Source: Paracoccaceae bacterium (GTDB lineage Bacteria; Pseudomonadota; Alphaproteobacteria; Rhodobacterales; Rhodobacteraceae). Taken from it: a DNA stretch of 64,000 nucleotides. The position numbers and the translations under genes are program-made. Below the pieces are notes generated by a model. The model was given only the letters and a program-made list of their open reading frames with translations, ran no database searches and was not told the origin of the DNA. The DNA is taken from assembly GCA_024742705.1 (NCBI GenBank), contig JANSXZ010000001.1, positions 62,001-126,000 on the forward strand. Reading direction: 5' to 3'. Shown piece after piece: positions 1 to 7,632 of this stretch. Position 1 is the stretch's first letter; each line of letters starts with the position of its first letter.

Positions 1-1178
1 TCGGGCTGGAACCCGACGGATCCTATGGCCCCAACACCGAACCGGGCATGGAATTGCACGGCAAGTACGTTTTCCTGTCGGAAGGTGTGCGCGGATCGCT
101 GGCCAAGGAGGTGATCGCCCGCTACGACCTGTCGAAGGGCAAGGAGCCGCAGAAATTCGGCCTCGGGATGAAAGAGATCTGGGAGGTTGACCCGTCCAAG
201 CATCGCGAAGGCACGGTGACGCACACCATGGGCTGGCCGCTGGGCAGCAACGCGGGCGGCGGGTCGTTCATCTATCACCTGGACAACAACCAGGTTTATG
301 TCGGCTTCGTGGTGCATCTGAATTACAAGAATCCGCATCTCTATCCCTACATGGAATTCCAGCGGTTCAAGCATCACCCGATGGTCGCCGACCTGCTGAA
401 GGGCGGCAAGCGCGTCGCCTATGGCGCGCGCGCCATCAGCGAAGGCGGGTACCAGTCGATGCCGAAGATGGTGGCGCCGGGCGTGGCGCTTCTGGGGTGT
501 TCTGTGGGCATGGTGAACGTGCCGCGCATCAAGGGCAACCACAACGCGATGCTGTCGGGCAAGGCGGCGGCCGAAGCTGCCTTTGCCGCGATCGCCGAAG
601 GGCGCAGCGCGGACGAACTCTCGGCCTACGAGGACGAGGTGCGCAGCGGCGCGATCGGTGCCGATCTGAAGAAGGTGCGCAACGTCAAGCCGCTGTGGTC
701 GAAGTACGGTCTGACCGCCAGCCTGGTTCTGGGCGGTGTCGACATGTGGACAAACACGCTGGGCTTTTCGCTGTTCGGCACCCAGCCGCACGGCAAATCC
801 GATGCCGAAGCGACAGAACCCGCCGCCAAGCACAAGCCGATCGACTATCCCAAGCCCGATGGAAAGCTGAGCTTTGACCGGCTGACGAACGTCAGCTTCT
901 CGATGACCAACCACGAGGAAAGCCAGCCGGCGCACCTGAAACTGCTGGATGCGTCGATTCCGGTGTCGGTCAACCTGCCGAAATACGCGGGACCATCGGC
1001 GCGCTACTGCCCTGCGGGCGTGTATGAATTCGTCGAGGAAGAAGGCAAGGACACGCGGTTCGTTATCAACTTCCAGAACTGCGTGCACTGCAAGACCTGC
1101 GATATCAAGGATCCCAGCCAGAACATCAACTGGACCACGCCCCAGGGTGGAGACGGGCCGAATTATCCCAACATGTGA
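1..1178 (+). CDS. Electron transfer flavoprotein-ubiquinone oxidoreductase (ETF-QO), 3' part
   Basis: The gene is cut by the left edge. The reading frame is open from base 3 and runs to a TGA at 1176-1178, giving about 391 C-terminal residues of a protein usually near 550. ETF-QO passes electrons from reduced ETF to ubiquinone at the inner membrane. The C-terminus has the ferredoxin-like [4Fe-4S] ligands: one Cys in CPAGVYE and three in CVHCKTC, followed by the family ending DPSQNINWTTPQGGDGP. Upstream, the stretches GSFIYHLDNNQVYVGFV and NVPRIKGNHNAMLSGK are typical of the FAD/quinone part. The FAD-binding N-terminus lies outside the window. The call is secure. Confidence 0.95.
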   Translation, partial: GLEPDGSYGPNTEPGMELHGKYVFLSEGVRGSLAKEVIARYDLSKGKEPQKFGLGMKEIWEVDPSKHREGTVTHTMGWPLGSNAGGGSFIYHLDNNQVYVGFVVHLNYKNPHLYPYMEFQRFKHHPMVADLLKGGKRVAYGARAISEGGYQSMPKMVAPGVALLGCSVGMVNVPRIKGNHNAMLSGKAAAEAAFAAIAEGRSADELSAYEDEVRSGAIGADLKKVRNVKPLWSKYGLTASLVLGGVDMWTNTLGFSLFGTQPHGKSDAEATEPAAKHKPIDYPKPDGKLSFDRLTNVSFSMTNHEESQPAHLKLLDASIPVSVNLPKYAGPSARYCPAGVYEFVEEEGKDTRFVINFQNCVHCKTCDIKDPSQNINWTTPQGGDGPNYPNM

Positions 1179-1195
1179 TCAATTCAGCGGGATTT

Positions 1196-1217
1196 GCGGC
1201 GCCCGGGCGGGCGCCGC
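1196..1217 (+). terminator. GC-rich stem-loop after ETF-QO
   Basis: A perfect 9-bp stem (GCGGCGCCC / GGGCGCCGC) with a GGGC loop begins 18 bp after the ETF-QO stop. No T-run follows, so it may be a Rho-assisted terminator or a 3'-end stabiliser rather than a classic intrinsic terminator. Confidence 0.45.
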
Positions 1218-1298
1218 CATTGCGCCTCGACCGATCCGCGCTTAGCTTTCGATGATGTACGGGATCGGCAGGGAAGGGCGATTGATTTGACCATACGA

Positions 1299-3005
1299 AT
1301 GCTTCGCGCGGTGGCCACGGCGGCCGTTCTGACCATCGGCGCAACGCCGGGACCGGTTGTTGCAGATGTCGGTTCGGGCGCCTATCTGGCGGCGCGCGCG
1401 GCGGCGCAGGCCGGCGATTTCGACGCGGCCGCCCGGTTTTACGCGCGGGCACTGCGGCTTGACGCGGGCAATCCCGAACTGATGGAAAGCCTGACGCTCG
1501 CCCAGTTGTCGCAGGGCGCGATGGATCGGGCGCTTCCCATCGCCCGCGAGATCGAAGCGATGAACCTGCGCAGCCAGGTCGCGCATATGGTTGTGGTGGC
1601 CGGGCTTGCGGCGGAAGGCAATTTCCAGGAGATCCTGGCGCGCGATCCCCAGACCGAAGGCGTGGGGCCGTTGGTGGACGGGCTGATGCGGGCCTGGGCG
1701 CTGGTCGGGGCGGGCCAGTCGGAAGCGGCGCTGGAAGCCTTCGATCTGGCCTCGCAGGAAAGCGGGCTTCGGGGCTTTGCCCTGTATCACAAGGCGATGG
1801 CACTGGCACTGGCCGGCGATTTCGAAGCCGCCGAGGCGATTTTCTCGGACAGTCAGTCAGGCGCGGCGATGATGACGCGCCGGGGTGCCATGGCGCGCGC
1901 CGAGGTGCTGTCGCAACTGGGGCGCAACTCGGATGCCGTCGGAATGCTGGCCCAGACTTTCGGCGCCAGCTTCGATCCCGGTCTGGCGCGGATGGCCGAC
2001 CGCCTGGTCACGGGCGAAACCCTGCCGTTCACCCATGTGACATCGGCGCGCGACGGAATGGCCGAAGTGTTCTTTTCGGTCGGTGCCGCGCTGAACAACG
2101 AGGCCCGCGATGCCTATACCCTGATTTACGCGCGCGCCGCGCAGTATCTGCGCCCCGATCACATCGACGCGCTGCTGTTGTCGGCCGAACTTCTGGTGCA
2201 GCTCGGGCAATTCGATCTGGCTGTCGAAGCCTACAAGAAAGTGCCCCGCGGCAGCCCTGATCACCACGCCGCCGAACTGGGCCGTGCGCAGGCGCTGCGG
2301 CAGGCCGCCAAGCCCGACGCGGCGATCGAGGTGCTGGAGCAACTGGGCCGCGACTATCCCGATCTTCCGGTGGTTCATTCGTCGCTGGGGGATCTGCTGC
2401 GGCAGCAAGAGAATTATGACGGCGCCATCGGCGCCTATGACACCGCCATCCGACTGTCGGACAGCGGTGCGCGCAACCTCTGGTTCCTGCATTATGCGCG
2501 CGGGATTTCGCATGAAAGGCTGGACAACTGGCCCGACGCCGAAGCCGATTTCCGCCGCGCGCTGGAGTTGAACCCCGGCCAGCCGCAGGTTCTGAACTAC
2601 CTTGGGTATTCGCTGGTCGAAAAGCAGATCAAGCTGGACGAGGCGCTGGACATGATCCAGCGCGCCGTCGCGGCGCAGCCCGAAAGCGGCTACATCGTGG
2701 ATTCGCTGGGATGGGTTCTGTACCGTCTCGGGCGCTACGCGGAAGCGGTGGGGCACATGGAAACCGCCGTATCGCTAATGCCGGTGGACCCCGTGGTCAA
2801 CGACCATCTGGGTGATGTGTATTGGGCCGTGGGCCGCTACCGCGAGGCCGAATTCCAGTGGAAGCGCGCCTTGTCGTTCATTGATCCCGAGGACACCGAT
2901 GGCGAAGCCGACCCCGAGAGGATCCGGGCGAAGCTGGATCGCGGGCTGGACCAGGTCCTGATGGAAGAAGGCGCACCGCCCCTGACCGTGGCCGATGATC
3001 GCTGA
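1299..3005 (+). CDS. Secreted or periplasmic tetratricopeptide-repeat protein
   Basis: This 568-residue protein opens with a signal peptide (MLRAVATAAVLTIGATPGPVVA, cleavage near residue 22) and is then almost all helical TPR units. Examples are the AAQAGDFDAAARFYARALRLDAGNPE unit near the N-terminus and the C-terminal units around LDNWPDAEADFRRALELNPG and LYRLGRYAEAVGHMETAVSLMP. I chose ATG 1299 because the signal peptide starts there; an upstream extension to 1194 would bury it. TPR arrays are protein-binding scaffolds, and no catalytic motif is visible. The stop overlaps the start of ispE by 11 bp, so the two are probably co-transcribed. The exact partner is unknown. Confidence 0.85.
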   Translation: MLRAVATAAVLTIGATPGPVVADVGSGAYLAARAAAQAGDFDAAARFYARALRLDAGNPELMESLTLAQLSQGAMDRALPIAREIEAMNLRSQVAHMVVVAGLAAEGNFQEILARDPQTEGVGPLVDGLMRAWALVGAGQSEAALEAFDLASQESGLRGFALYHKAMALALAGDFEAAEAIFSDSQSGAAMMTRRGAMARAEVLSQLGRNSDAVGMLAQTFGASFDPGLARMADRLVTGETLPFTHVTSARDGMAEVFFSVGAALNNEARDAYTLIYARAAQYLRPDHIDALLLSAELLVQLGQFDLAVEAYKKVPRGSPDHHAAELGRAQALRQAAKPDAAIEVLEQLGRDYPDLPVVHSSLGDLLRQQENYDGAIGAYDTAIRLSDSGARNLWFLHYARGISHERLDNWPDAEADFRRALELNPGQPQVLNYLGYSLVEKQIKLDEALDMIQRAVAAQPESGYIVDSLGWVLYRLGRYAEAVGHMETAVSLMPVDPVVNDHLGDVYWAVGRYREAEFQWKRALSFIDPEDTDGEADPERIRAKLDRGLDQVLMEEGAPPLTVADDR

Positions 3006-3819
3006 AGCCTTTGCGCCGGCCAAGGTCAACCTGACGCTGCATGTGACCGGCCGGCGGCCGGACGGCTATCACGAACTTGATTCGCTGGTCATGTTCGCGG
3101 ATGTGGGCGATACGGTGCGGAGCGGGCCGGGCAAGGGCCTGACGCTGACGGTTGAGGGCGACATGGCCGCCGGGGTTCCGGTGGATGGCCGCAACCTGAT
3201 CATCCGCGCGGCGCGATTGGCCGGCGTTGAGGATGCGGCGCTGCACCTGCAAAAGGAACTGCCGCCCGCGTCGGGGATCGGCGGCGGATCGTCGGATGCG
3301 GCGGCCTGCCTTCGGGCGCTTCAGCGCAGCCACGGAGCGAAGATCCCACCTGATCTGGCGTCGCTGGGGGCCGATCTGCCGGTGTGCATGGTGGCCCGGA
3401 CCGCGCGGATGCAGGGCATCGGCGACGCTGTCACGCCGCTGGAAGGCGTGCCGCGCATTGTGGCGGTTCTGGCCAATCCGGGCGTTGCCGTGCCCACGCC
3501 GGCGGTTTTCGCAGCGCTGGAGCGGCGCGACGGTGCGCCGATGGGGCACATCCCCACCTTCTCCGGCCCGGGAGACTTCGTTGGCTGGCTGGCACTCCAG
3601 CGCAACGATCTGGAACAACCGGCCTGCTGCTGCGCGCCGCAGATCACCGAGGTTCTTGCGGCACTGCGCGCCAATGGTGCCCGGCTGGCCAGGATGAGCG
3701 GATCCGGGGCGACCTGTTTTGGCATATTCGAAGGCATCGAACCGGCACGCGAGGCGGCCAAGGCGTTGGGCCGCGCCGGGTGGTGGGTGCGGGCCACGCA
3801 GATGGGCGGAAAGCCGTAG
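2995..3819 (+). CDS. ispE: 4-diphosphocytidyl-2-C-methyl-D-erythritol kinase
   Basis: IspE phosphorylates the 2-hydroxyl of CDP-methylerythritol in the non-mevalonate (MEP) isoprenoid pathway. The 274-residue product starts AFAPAKVNLTLHVTGRRPDGYHELDS, the typical IspE opening. It carries the GHMP-kinase ATP loop PPASGIGGGSSDAAA at residues 90-104 and the C-terminal ARMSGSGATCFGIF motif. Length fits the family (about 280). The ATG lies inside the 3' end of the TPR gene (11-bp overlap). The next gene, on the opposite strand, is a polyprenyl diphosphate synthase that uses products of this pathway. Confidence 0.95.
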   Translation: MIAEAFAPAKVNLTLHVTGRRPDGYHELDSLVMFADVGDTVRSGPGKGLTLTVEGDMAAGVPVDGRNLIIRAARLAGVEDAALHLQKELPPASGIGGGSSDAAACLRALQRSHGAKIPPDLASLGADLPVCMVARTARMQGIGDAVTPLEGVPRIVAVLANPGVAVPTPAVFAALERRDGAPMGHIPTFSGPGDFVGWLALQRNDLEQPACCCAPQITEVLAALRANGARLARMSGSGATCFGIFEGIEPAREAAKALGRAGWWVRATQMGGKP

Positions 3820-3830
3820 TTCAGGGGCGG

Positions 3831-3956
3831 CCCGTTCCGGCAGCTTGATCCAAATGGGGCCCGTTCCGGCAGCTTGATCCAAATGGGGCCCGTTCCGGCA
3901 GCTTGATCCAAATGGGGCCCGTTCCGGCAGCTTGGTCCAAATGGGGCCCGTTCCGG
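3831..3956. repeat. 29-bp tandem repeat, 4.3 copies
   Basis: Four head-to-tail 29-bp units begin at 3831, 3860, 3889 and 3918, each opening CCCGTTCCGG and ending CCAAATGGGG. A 10-bp fifth partial unit runs 3947-3956. Units 1-3 are identical. Unit 4 differs by one base (CTTGATCC to CTTGGTCC). The array fills the gap between two convergent genes. Unit junctions form the palindrome GGGCCC. No ORF or IS signature accompanies it. Confidence 0.97.
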
Positions 3957-3971
3957 GCCACGCGATGTTTT

Positions 3972-3991
3972 GCGCGCCCGTCCGGGCGCGC
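3972..3991. terminator. GC-rich stem-loop between convergent genes
   Basis: An 8-bp perfect stem (GCGCGCCC / GGGCGCGC) with loop GTCC sits 6 bp beyond the stop of the minus-strand polyprenyl synthase. There is no T-run in that direction. It is probably a transcript-end hairpin. Confidence 0.4.
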
Positions 3992-3996
3992 GCCGC

Positions 3997-4995
3997 CTAG
4001 CGCAGCCGTGCCACCACATAGTCGGCCAGATCGCCCAGCATTCCGCGCAGATCGCCCTGGGGCAAGGCGGTCAATGCTTCGCGCGCCGTTTCCGCATAGC
4101 GTTCGGCATCCTTCCGGGTGGCGTCGAGAGTGCCGTATTTGTGCATCAACCCGAGAGCCGTTTCCAGATCGCCTTCTTCGATCCGCGCCTTTTCGATGGT
4201 GCGTGCCCAGAATTCGCGTTCGGGGCCGGTGGCCTTGGCAACCGCCTTGATTACCGGCAGGGTCAGTTTTCCTTCGCGGAAATCGTCGCCGACGTTCTTG
4301 CCCGTGACGCCGGCATCGCCCTGATAATCGAGCAGGTCGTCGGCGATCTGAAAGGCGATCCCCAGGGCATCGCCATAGTCGAACAGGGCCTTGACCTGTT
4401 CGGCGGGCGCCCCGGCGATCACCCCGCCCACTTCGGTGGCGGCGGAAAACAGCGCCGCCGTCTTGCCGCGGGCCACCTGCAGGTAGATCTCCTCCGTCGT
4501 CGCCAGATTGCGCGCTGCTGTCAGTTGCAGCACTTCGCCTTCGGCGATCGTGGCGGCGGCATTGGCCAGAATGTCTAGCACGCGCAGCGACCCGGTTTCG
4601 ACCATCAACTGGAAGCTGCGGGCAAAAAGGTAGTCACCCACCAGAACCGACGATGTGTTGTCCCATAGCAGGTTGGCGGTGGGGCGGCCGCGCCTTTGGT
4701 CGCTTTCGTCCACAACGTCGTCGTGCAGCAGCGTCGCGGTGTGAATGAATTCCACCGTCGCGGCCAGATGGATATGGTAGGGGCCGTCATAGCCGCACAG
4801 GCGCGCCGCCGCGAGGGTCAGCATCGGGCGCAGGCGCTTGCCGCCGGCTTCGACCAGGTGCGCTGTCACTTCGGGGATGCGTGGCGCGTGCCGCGAAGCC
4901 ATGCGTTCGCGGATCAGGGTGTTGACCGCTGCCAGTTCCGCGCCGAGGACGTCGGCCATGCGATCATGGGGTTTCTGACTTGGGGCGCCGTCCAT
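3997..4995 (-). CDS. Long-chain polyprenyl diphosphate synthase (ubiquinone side chain)
   Basis: This is a trans-isoprenyl diphosphate synthase of 332 residues. It condenses IPP onto allylic diphosphates, most likely to make the octa- to decaprenyl tail of ubiquinone. GGKRLRPML is at residues 51-59, the first Asp-rich motif DDVVDESD at 92-99, and the second Asp-rich motif (QIADDLLDYQGD) near residue 220. The domain order and length match IspB/SdsA-type enzymes rather than the shorter FPP synthases. Chain length cannot be read from sequence alone; Q-10 is usual in Rhodobacterales. The ATG at 4995 has AGGAGA upstream. Transcription converges on ispE across the tandem repeat. Confidence 0.9.
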   Translation of the reverse strand: MDGAPSQKPHDRMADVLGAELAAVNTLIRERMASRHAPRIPEVTAHLVEAGGKRLRPMLTLAAARLCGYDGPYHIHLAATVEFIHTATLLHDDVVDESDQRRGRPTANLLWDNTSSVLVGDYLFARSFQLMVETGSLRVLDILANAAATIAEGEVLQLTAARNLATTEEIYLQVARGKTAALFSAATEVGGVIAGAPAEQVKALFDYGDALGIAFQIADDLLDYQGDAGVTGKNVGDDFREGKLTLPVIKAVAKATGPEREFWARTIEKARIEEGDLETALGLMHKYGTLDATRKDAERYAETAREALTALPQGDLRGMLGDLADYVVARLR

Positions 4996-5051
4996 TTCTC
5001 TCCTGTCGCAAGGCTCGACAATGCGGGCGCCTTGCCCTTAGATCGTGTACC

Positions 5052-5267
5052 ATGAAGGAACTTCTGCGCAGCACCGACCCGACCGTGATGGCCTTTGCCT
5101 CCGCCCTTCTTGAGGGTGAGGATATAGACTGCTTTCAGGTGGACGTAAACATGAGCATCCTCGAGGGCGGGATCGGATTGTTCCCGCGCCGGATGATGGT
5201 GCGCGCCGAGGATTACGACCGGGCGCTGCGCACCATTACCGACAATGGCATACCGTCGGGACGGTGA
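5052..5267 (+). CDS. DUF2007-type small protein
   Basis: A 71-residue protein beginning MKELLRSTDPTVMAFASALLEGEDIDCFQVDVN. This is the layout of the DUF2007 family (putative signal-transducing proteins with a ferredoxin-like fold): one residue block for the first strand/helix, then an Arg-rich strand (FPRRMMVRAEDYDRALRTI). The molecular role is unknown. ATG 5052 was chosen because the homologous fold begins there. The stop overlaps the GTG start of the next gene by 3 bases, indicating translational coupling with the methyltransferase. Confidence 0.75.
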   Translation: MKELLRSTDPTVMAFASALLEGEDIDCFQVDVNMSILEGGIGLFPRRMMVRAEDYDRALRTITDNGIPSGR

Positions 5268-6064
5268 CGGGCGATGACGAAAGCGCGCTGAGTTGCGACG
5301 GGTTTCTCGGCGGGCGCCTGCGGCTGTGGCAGCCACGGCTCGGATATCGCGCGGGGGTCGATCCGATCCTTCTGGCGGCAGCGGTTCCGGCCCGGCCGGG
5401 CCAATCGGTTCTGGATCTCGGATGCGGCGCAGGGGCCGTGGCGCTGGCACTGGGCACGCGGGTGCGCGCGCTGGATCTGCATGGTGTCGAGAAACAGCCG
5501 CTCTATGCCGGTTTGGCGCAACGCAATGCGGCTGAAAACGGCGTCGCGCTGACGATCTGGCAGGCCGATATCGCCGCCTTGCCAGCCGGATTGCGCCAAC
5601 GCGGGTTCGACCACGTCTGTATCAACCCGCCATACTTCGATCCGGCGGCGCGCAGCCCCGCGCGCGATACGGGCCGCGAAGCCGCGCGCGCCGAAGACAC
5701 CGCCCTGTTGCAATGGACGGCCACGGCCGGACGCCGCCTGAAACCGGGCGGGCACCTGCATATGGTGCACCGATGCGACCGTTTGCCCGATCTTCTGGCG
5801 GCGGTTTCCAGCCTGGGCGCCACCGAGGTTTTGCCGCTGGCCGCGCGCACGGGGCGCGCGCCGCACCTGGTTCTGCTGCGGGTGCGCAAGGGATCGCGGG
5901 CGCCGTTCCGGCTGTGGCCGCCTTTGGTTATGCACGCCGGGGCGCGGCATCTGCACGATGGCGACGACTATGCGCCGCAGATCCGCGCGGTTCTGCGCGA
6001 CGCGGCGCCTCTGGGCTGGCCAACCGCGCGAAACGGTTGGGCAACCAACGGAACGGTAACGTAA
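5264..6064 (+). CDS. TrmN6/YfiC-like N6-adenine methyltransferase
   Basis: A 266-residue class I SAM-dependent methyltransferase. The SAM-binding loop is VLDLGCGAGAVALAL near residues 48-62. The catalytic motif NPPYFD (residues ~125-130) marks enzymes that methylate an exocyclic amino group. The best match in layout is TrmN6, which modifies A37 of tRNA1(Val). A role on another RNA, DNA or protein is possible. The start is GTG 5264, inside the stop of the DUF2007 gene. The 3' end contains a short GTTGG-GCAA-CCAAC hairpin. Confidence 0.8.
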   Translation: MTGDDESALSCDGFLGGRLRLWQPRLGYRAGVDPILLAAAVPARPGQSVLDLGCGAGAVALALGTRVRALDLHGVEKQPLYAGLAQRNAAENGVALTIWQADIAALPAGLRQRGFDHVCINPPYFDPAARSPARDTGREAARAEDTALLQWTATAGRRLKPGGHLHMVHRCDRLPDLLAAVSSLGATEVLPLAARTGRAPHLVLLRVRKGSRAPFRLWPPLVMHAGARHLHDGDDYAPQIRAVLRDAAPLGWPTARNGWATNGTVT

Positions 6065-6070
6065 CGTTAC
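6061..6070. promoter_or_regulatory. Perfect 10-bp palindrome GTAACGTTAC
   Basis: The palindrome GTAACGTTAC overlaps the methyltransferase stop codon and lies 80 bp before the DUF465 gene. A GGTAAC half-copy directly precedes it (6055-6060), giving overlapping dyads. It could be an operator for the small gene downstream. No regulator is recognised. Confidence 0.35.
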
Positions 6071-6149
6071 CCATATGCTGCGCCTGCGGCGTGACAGAAC
6101 GGCCGATCTGTGATCCACTTTCAGCACACGCACACACAGGAGGATATCC

Positions 6150-6314
6150 ATGAGCATGAGCTCGCATCTGTTGGAACTGAAGCGCAAGCACCAGCATCTG
6201 AGCAATGAAGTGGAGGAAGCCCAACGCGCGCCGGGAATCGACGATCTGACTGTCGCCGCGCTGAAAAAGCAAAAACTGCGTCTGAAGGAAGAAATCGAGC
6301 GGTTGTCGTCCTGA
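6150..6314 (+). CDS. DUF465 (YdcH-like) small coiled-coil protein
   Basis: A 54-residue protein with a strong Shine-Dalgarno sequence (AGGAGGA) 7 bp before ATG 6150. It is almost wholly helical and charged. SHLLELKRKHQHLSNEVEEA and DLTVAALKKQKLRLKEEIERL form two heptad-like helices separated by a PG turn. This is the DUF465/YdcH pattern, found in many proteobacteria with no settled function. It ends just before a 9-bp hairpin, so it is probably a monocistronic unit. Confidence 0.85.
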   Translation: MSMSSHLLELKRKHQHLSNEVEEAQRAPGIDDLTVAALKKQKLRLKEEIERLSS

Positions 6315-6324
6315 CAGCAGCCTT

Positions 6325-6346
6325 GCGCCCCGGAGGACCGGGGCGC
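6325..6346 (+). terminator. Stem-loop after the DUF465 gene
   Basis: A perfect 9-bp stem (GCGCCCCGG / CCGGGGCGC) with an AGGA loop begins 11 bp past the DUF465 stop and lies 20 bp before the end of the converging LysR gene. It lacks a clear T-run. It could serve both strands. Confidence 0.55.
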
Positions 6347-6366
6347 CTTGTCCGGGCCTGATCTGC

Positions 6367-7311
6367 CTAGGGTGCCACGTCGCTGGCAAGAATGACCGTC
6401 ATGGCGTCGGCAAGATGTGCGGTTTTTGCGATCTCGCTGAGAATCCAGTTGCGGAAGGCCTGAACCGGTGGCCGCGTTTCGGCGCCTTTCGGGCACACGA
6501 AACGGAATCTTGCGTCGGGCGCGACCGCCGTGCGGAACGGCGCGATCAGCCGGCCTTCGTGCAGATCCTTGATGATCAGCGCGCGACGGCCCAGAACAAC
6601 GCCCACGCCAGCCAGCGCCGCGTCGATCGCATGATCGGCCTGGGAAAATCGTGGACCGTGCTGTGGCGCGTGATTCATGCCGACGGCGCGAAACCAGGCG
6701 GCCCAGTCGCAGGGTGGTTCAAGAAAATTGATCGAGTCGTCGAAGATCAGTGGCATCCGCAACAGATCGGCGGGCTCTTTCACCTGTTTTGCAAGGTTCG
6801 GCGTCATCACCGGCGTCACCCACTCCTGCGCGAGGGGCAGGGTGTAGAGATCGGAATTCTGACTGGTGCCAAAGCGGATCGCGACGTCGATTTCGTCGCG
6901 CTCAAAATCCATCATCCTCAGGCTGGCCGAAAACCGCAGTTCGATCTCGGGGTGCGCCTGGGCAAACTCGTAGAGCCGCGGCGCCAGCCATTTGGCCGTA
7001 AAGGCCGGGCCGGCCGTTACCGTCAGCGTGGCATCATCCTGGAGGCGGTGCGCCGCGCGCCAGGCGCGGTTGAGGGTTTCGAAGCCTTCCGATGTCCCCG
7101 GCGCCAGGGTACGCCCCGCTTCGGTCAGTTCGACCGCGCGGTTCAACCGCCGGAACACAGGCGCGCCCAAGGCCTGCTCCAGCGACTTGATCTGAAATGA
7201 GAGGGCCGCCGGCGTCACGTTCAATTCGCTGGCCGCTCGGGCGAACGAAAGATGGCGGGCGGCTGCCTCGAAGGCACGGAGCGCGGTGAGCGGGGGCAGA
7301 CGATCTGACAT
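6367..7311 (-). CDS. LysR-family transcriptional regulator, GcvA-like
   Basis: This 314-residue regulator has a winged helix-turn-helix at residues 6-65 (LPPLTALRAFEAAARHLSFA, AASELNVTPAALSFQIKSLE). The co-inducer-binding domain follows from about residue 90. The N-terminal pattern (LTALRAFEAAARHLSF) is that of the GcvA subgroup, which includes regulators of glycine cleavage and of beta-lactamase genes. The target cannot be inferred here. LysR proteins usually control a divergent gene. The divergent candidate is the 39-residue ORF at 7420, with a 108-bp AT-richer spacer between them. Confidence 0.88.
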   Translation of the reverse strand: MSDRLPPLTALRAFEAAARHLSFARAASELNVTPAALSFQIKSLEQALGAPVFRRLNRAVELTEAGRTLAPGTSEGFETLNRAWRAAHRLQDDATLTVTAGPAFTAKWLAPRLYEFAQAHPEIELRFSASLRMMDFERDEIDVAIRFGTSQNSDLYTLPLAQEWVTPVMTPNLAKQVKEPADLLRMPLIFDDSINFLEPPCDWAAWFRAVGMNHAPQHGPRFSQADHAIDAALAGVGVVLGRRALIIKDLHEGRLIAPFRTAVAPDARFRFVCPKGAETRPPVQAFRNWILSEIAKTAHLADAMTVILASDVAP

Positions 7312-7419
7312 AATCGCACAAGTAAATCTTAACTGAGGGTATGAAAAGTCTCGTTTGTGAGAAACCGTCTAAAGGCGCATATCGGGTGCAGTTGAAGCAC
7401 ACACCGAGGATCGAAAAAA

Positions 7420-7539
7420 ATGATCGAAGTTTCCATGAACGCCGCCGCCCGCCGTGCCTATCGCAAAGCCCATCAGGAACGCGCGCAGGTGATCGCCCAC
7501 GCATGGCATTGGCTGTTCCCGGCCAGCACGGGCCGCTGA
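7420..7539 (+). CDS. Small basic protein divergent from the LysR gene
   Basis: A 39-residue ORF with GAGGA at 7406-7410, well spaced from ATG 7420, and a strong intrinsic terminator 30 bp after its stop. The product is Arg/Ala-rich (MNAAARRAYRKAHQERAQVI) and ends in a Trp-rich helix (AHAWHWLF). I do not recognise a family. The clean RBS, the terminator and the LysR-divergent setting support a real, regulated small protein. An alternative is a short leader peptide. An internal ATG at residue 6 is a second possible start. Confidence 0.6.
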   Translation: MIEVSMNAAARRAYRKAHQERAQVIAHAWHWLFPASTGR

Positions 7540-7568
7540 GCCGCACCAAACCGGGCTGATCGCAATTG

Positions 7569-7604
7569 AAAAGGCCGATGCGCAATGCATCGGCCTTTTG
7601 CTTT
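7569..7604 (+). terminator. Intrinsic terminator, 13-bp stem
   Basis: A perfect 13-bp stem (AAAAGGCCGATGC / GCATCGGCCTTTT) with loop GCAAT is followed by GCTTTT. A-rich and T-rich flanks on both sides make it a bidirectional Rho-independent terminator between the small ORF and the converging phaB gene. Confidence 0.92.
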
Positions 7605-7632
7605 TGGACAAGGCAGATTGATCCCGGCCGGT

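Noticed and set aside
3820-3996. A CRISPR array for the 29-bp repeats.
   Set aside because: The units are contiguous with no unique spacers and no cas genes. It is a simple tandem repeat.
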